Source: Actinomycetota bacterium
GTDB lineage: Bacteria; Actinomycetota; Thermoleophilia; Gaiellales; Gaiellaceae
Assembly (NCBI GenBank): GCA_003170995.1
Contig: PMXT01000068.1
Location: 16,668-23,839, forward strand
Direction of reading: 5' to 3'
DNA length: 7,172 nt
Shown here: in pieces, positions 6,708 through 7,172 of the stretch
How positions within the stretch are numbered: the first letter of the stretch is position 1
Layout: each line of letters opens with the position of its first letter
Program-made: the position numbers and the translations under genes
The notes under the pieces: model-generated
Seen by the model: the letters and a program-made list of their open reading frames with translations, nothing else
Told to the model about the DNA's origin: nothing
Database searches by the model: none

Positions 6708-7172
6708 GTGATTGCTCGTTACTCCCGCCCCGCCATGGCCTCTCTCTGGTCGGACGAGGGCAAGCTTTCGAGCTGGTTGGAGGTGGAGCTGGCGGCACTG
6801 GAAGCGTGGGCCGAGCTGGGCGTGATTCCGCGCGAGGACGCGCAATCGATCGTCGCCACAGCGAAGACGCCCGATCCGGCTCGAGTGCGCGAGATCGAGG
6901 CCACGCTTCATCACGACACGGCCGCCTTCGTCGACGCGGTCTGCGAGCAGCTCGGCCCCGAGGGACGCTGGTTCCACTACGGGCTCACCTCCTCGGACGT
7001 CGTCGATACGGCGCTGTCGCTTCAGATCGGGCGCGCGGGGGCTCTGATCCTGGAAGGGCTCGAGCGCGCGCTCGCCGTCGTCGTCGCCCGCGCCCGTGAG
7101 CACCGGCGCACCATTTGCATCGGTCGCACGCACGGCATCCACGCCGAGCCGACCAGCTTCGGTCTCAAGCTC
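6708..7172 (+). CDS. purB: Adenylosuccinate lyase, N-terminal part (3' end outside window)
   Basis: This lyase releases fumarate twice in purine metabolism: from SAICAR to give AICAR, and from adenylosuccinate to give AMP, directly after PurA. The first 155 residues are visible and the frame runs open to the window end. Seen: the N-terminus MIARYSRPAMASLWSDEGKL, characteristic of bacterial PurB; ATLHHDTAAFVDAV near 64-77; HYGLTSSDVVDTALSLQ near 89-105, the substrate-binding conserved region; and GRTHGIHAEPTSFGLKL near 139-155, whose Thr-His is the active-site pair of the fumarase/aspartase superfamily. The flexible SSxMPxK signature loop would lie beyond the window. The GTG at 6708 is chosen because family members begin MI.RYSRPEM; the ATG at 6735 would remove that strand. 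No ribosome binding site is visible. Confidence 0.97.
   Translation, partial: MIARYSRPAMASLWSDEGKLSSWLEVELAALEAWAELGVIPREDAQSIVATAKTPDPARVREIEATLHHDTAAFVDAVCEQLGPEGRWFHYGLTSSDVVDTALSLQIGRAGALILEGLERALAVVVARAREHRRTICIGRTHGIHAEPTSFGLKL

Overview
The window is high-GC DNA with densely packed genes and several GTG starts. It looks like a chromosomal segment from an actinobacterial-type genome, possibly class Thermoleophilia. That placement rests only on protein flavour, start-codon use and gene company; no marker here fixes it. All the large genes are core or common accessory metabolism. I see no phage, transposon, CRISPR, tRNA or rRNA.

Layout: the 3' end of dnaB (replicative helicase, + strand) is followed by a possible terminator. 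Next comes a 73-residue Cys/His-rich small protein with its own strong ribosome binding site, and then purA (+). A 213-base convergent gap holds two inverted repeats. An AEC-family permease lies on the minus strand. A 218-base divergent gap with a striking double hairpin leads into purD (+), which overlaps purE (+) by 8 bases. An ICMT-like membrane methyltransferase starts 5 bases after purE. A membrane-anchored NodB polysaccharide deacetylase (minus) converges on that methyltransferase. A 97-base divergent gap then leads to the 5' part of purB (+), cut by the window end.

The unifying theme is purine synthesis. PurD makes GAR (step 2), PurE carries out the N5-CAIR to CAIR rearrangement, PurB acts both on SAICAR and on adenylosuccinate, and PurA commits IMP to AMP. 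The four genes share one strand, but two minus-strand cell-envelope genes split them into three transcription units. purD and purE have clear Shine-Dalgarno sequences. purA and purB have none, and each has a -10-like hexamer 7 or 8 bases before its GTG, as expected of leaderless mRNAs.

The points most worth a second look are: a PurE lacking the second conserved histidine of its active site and also its C-terminal tail; the structured region before purD; the proposed leaderless purA and purB; and the small putative zinc-binding protein with an 18-bp palindrome upstream. I did not find convincing evidence of a wholly new multi-gene system.
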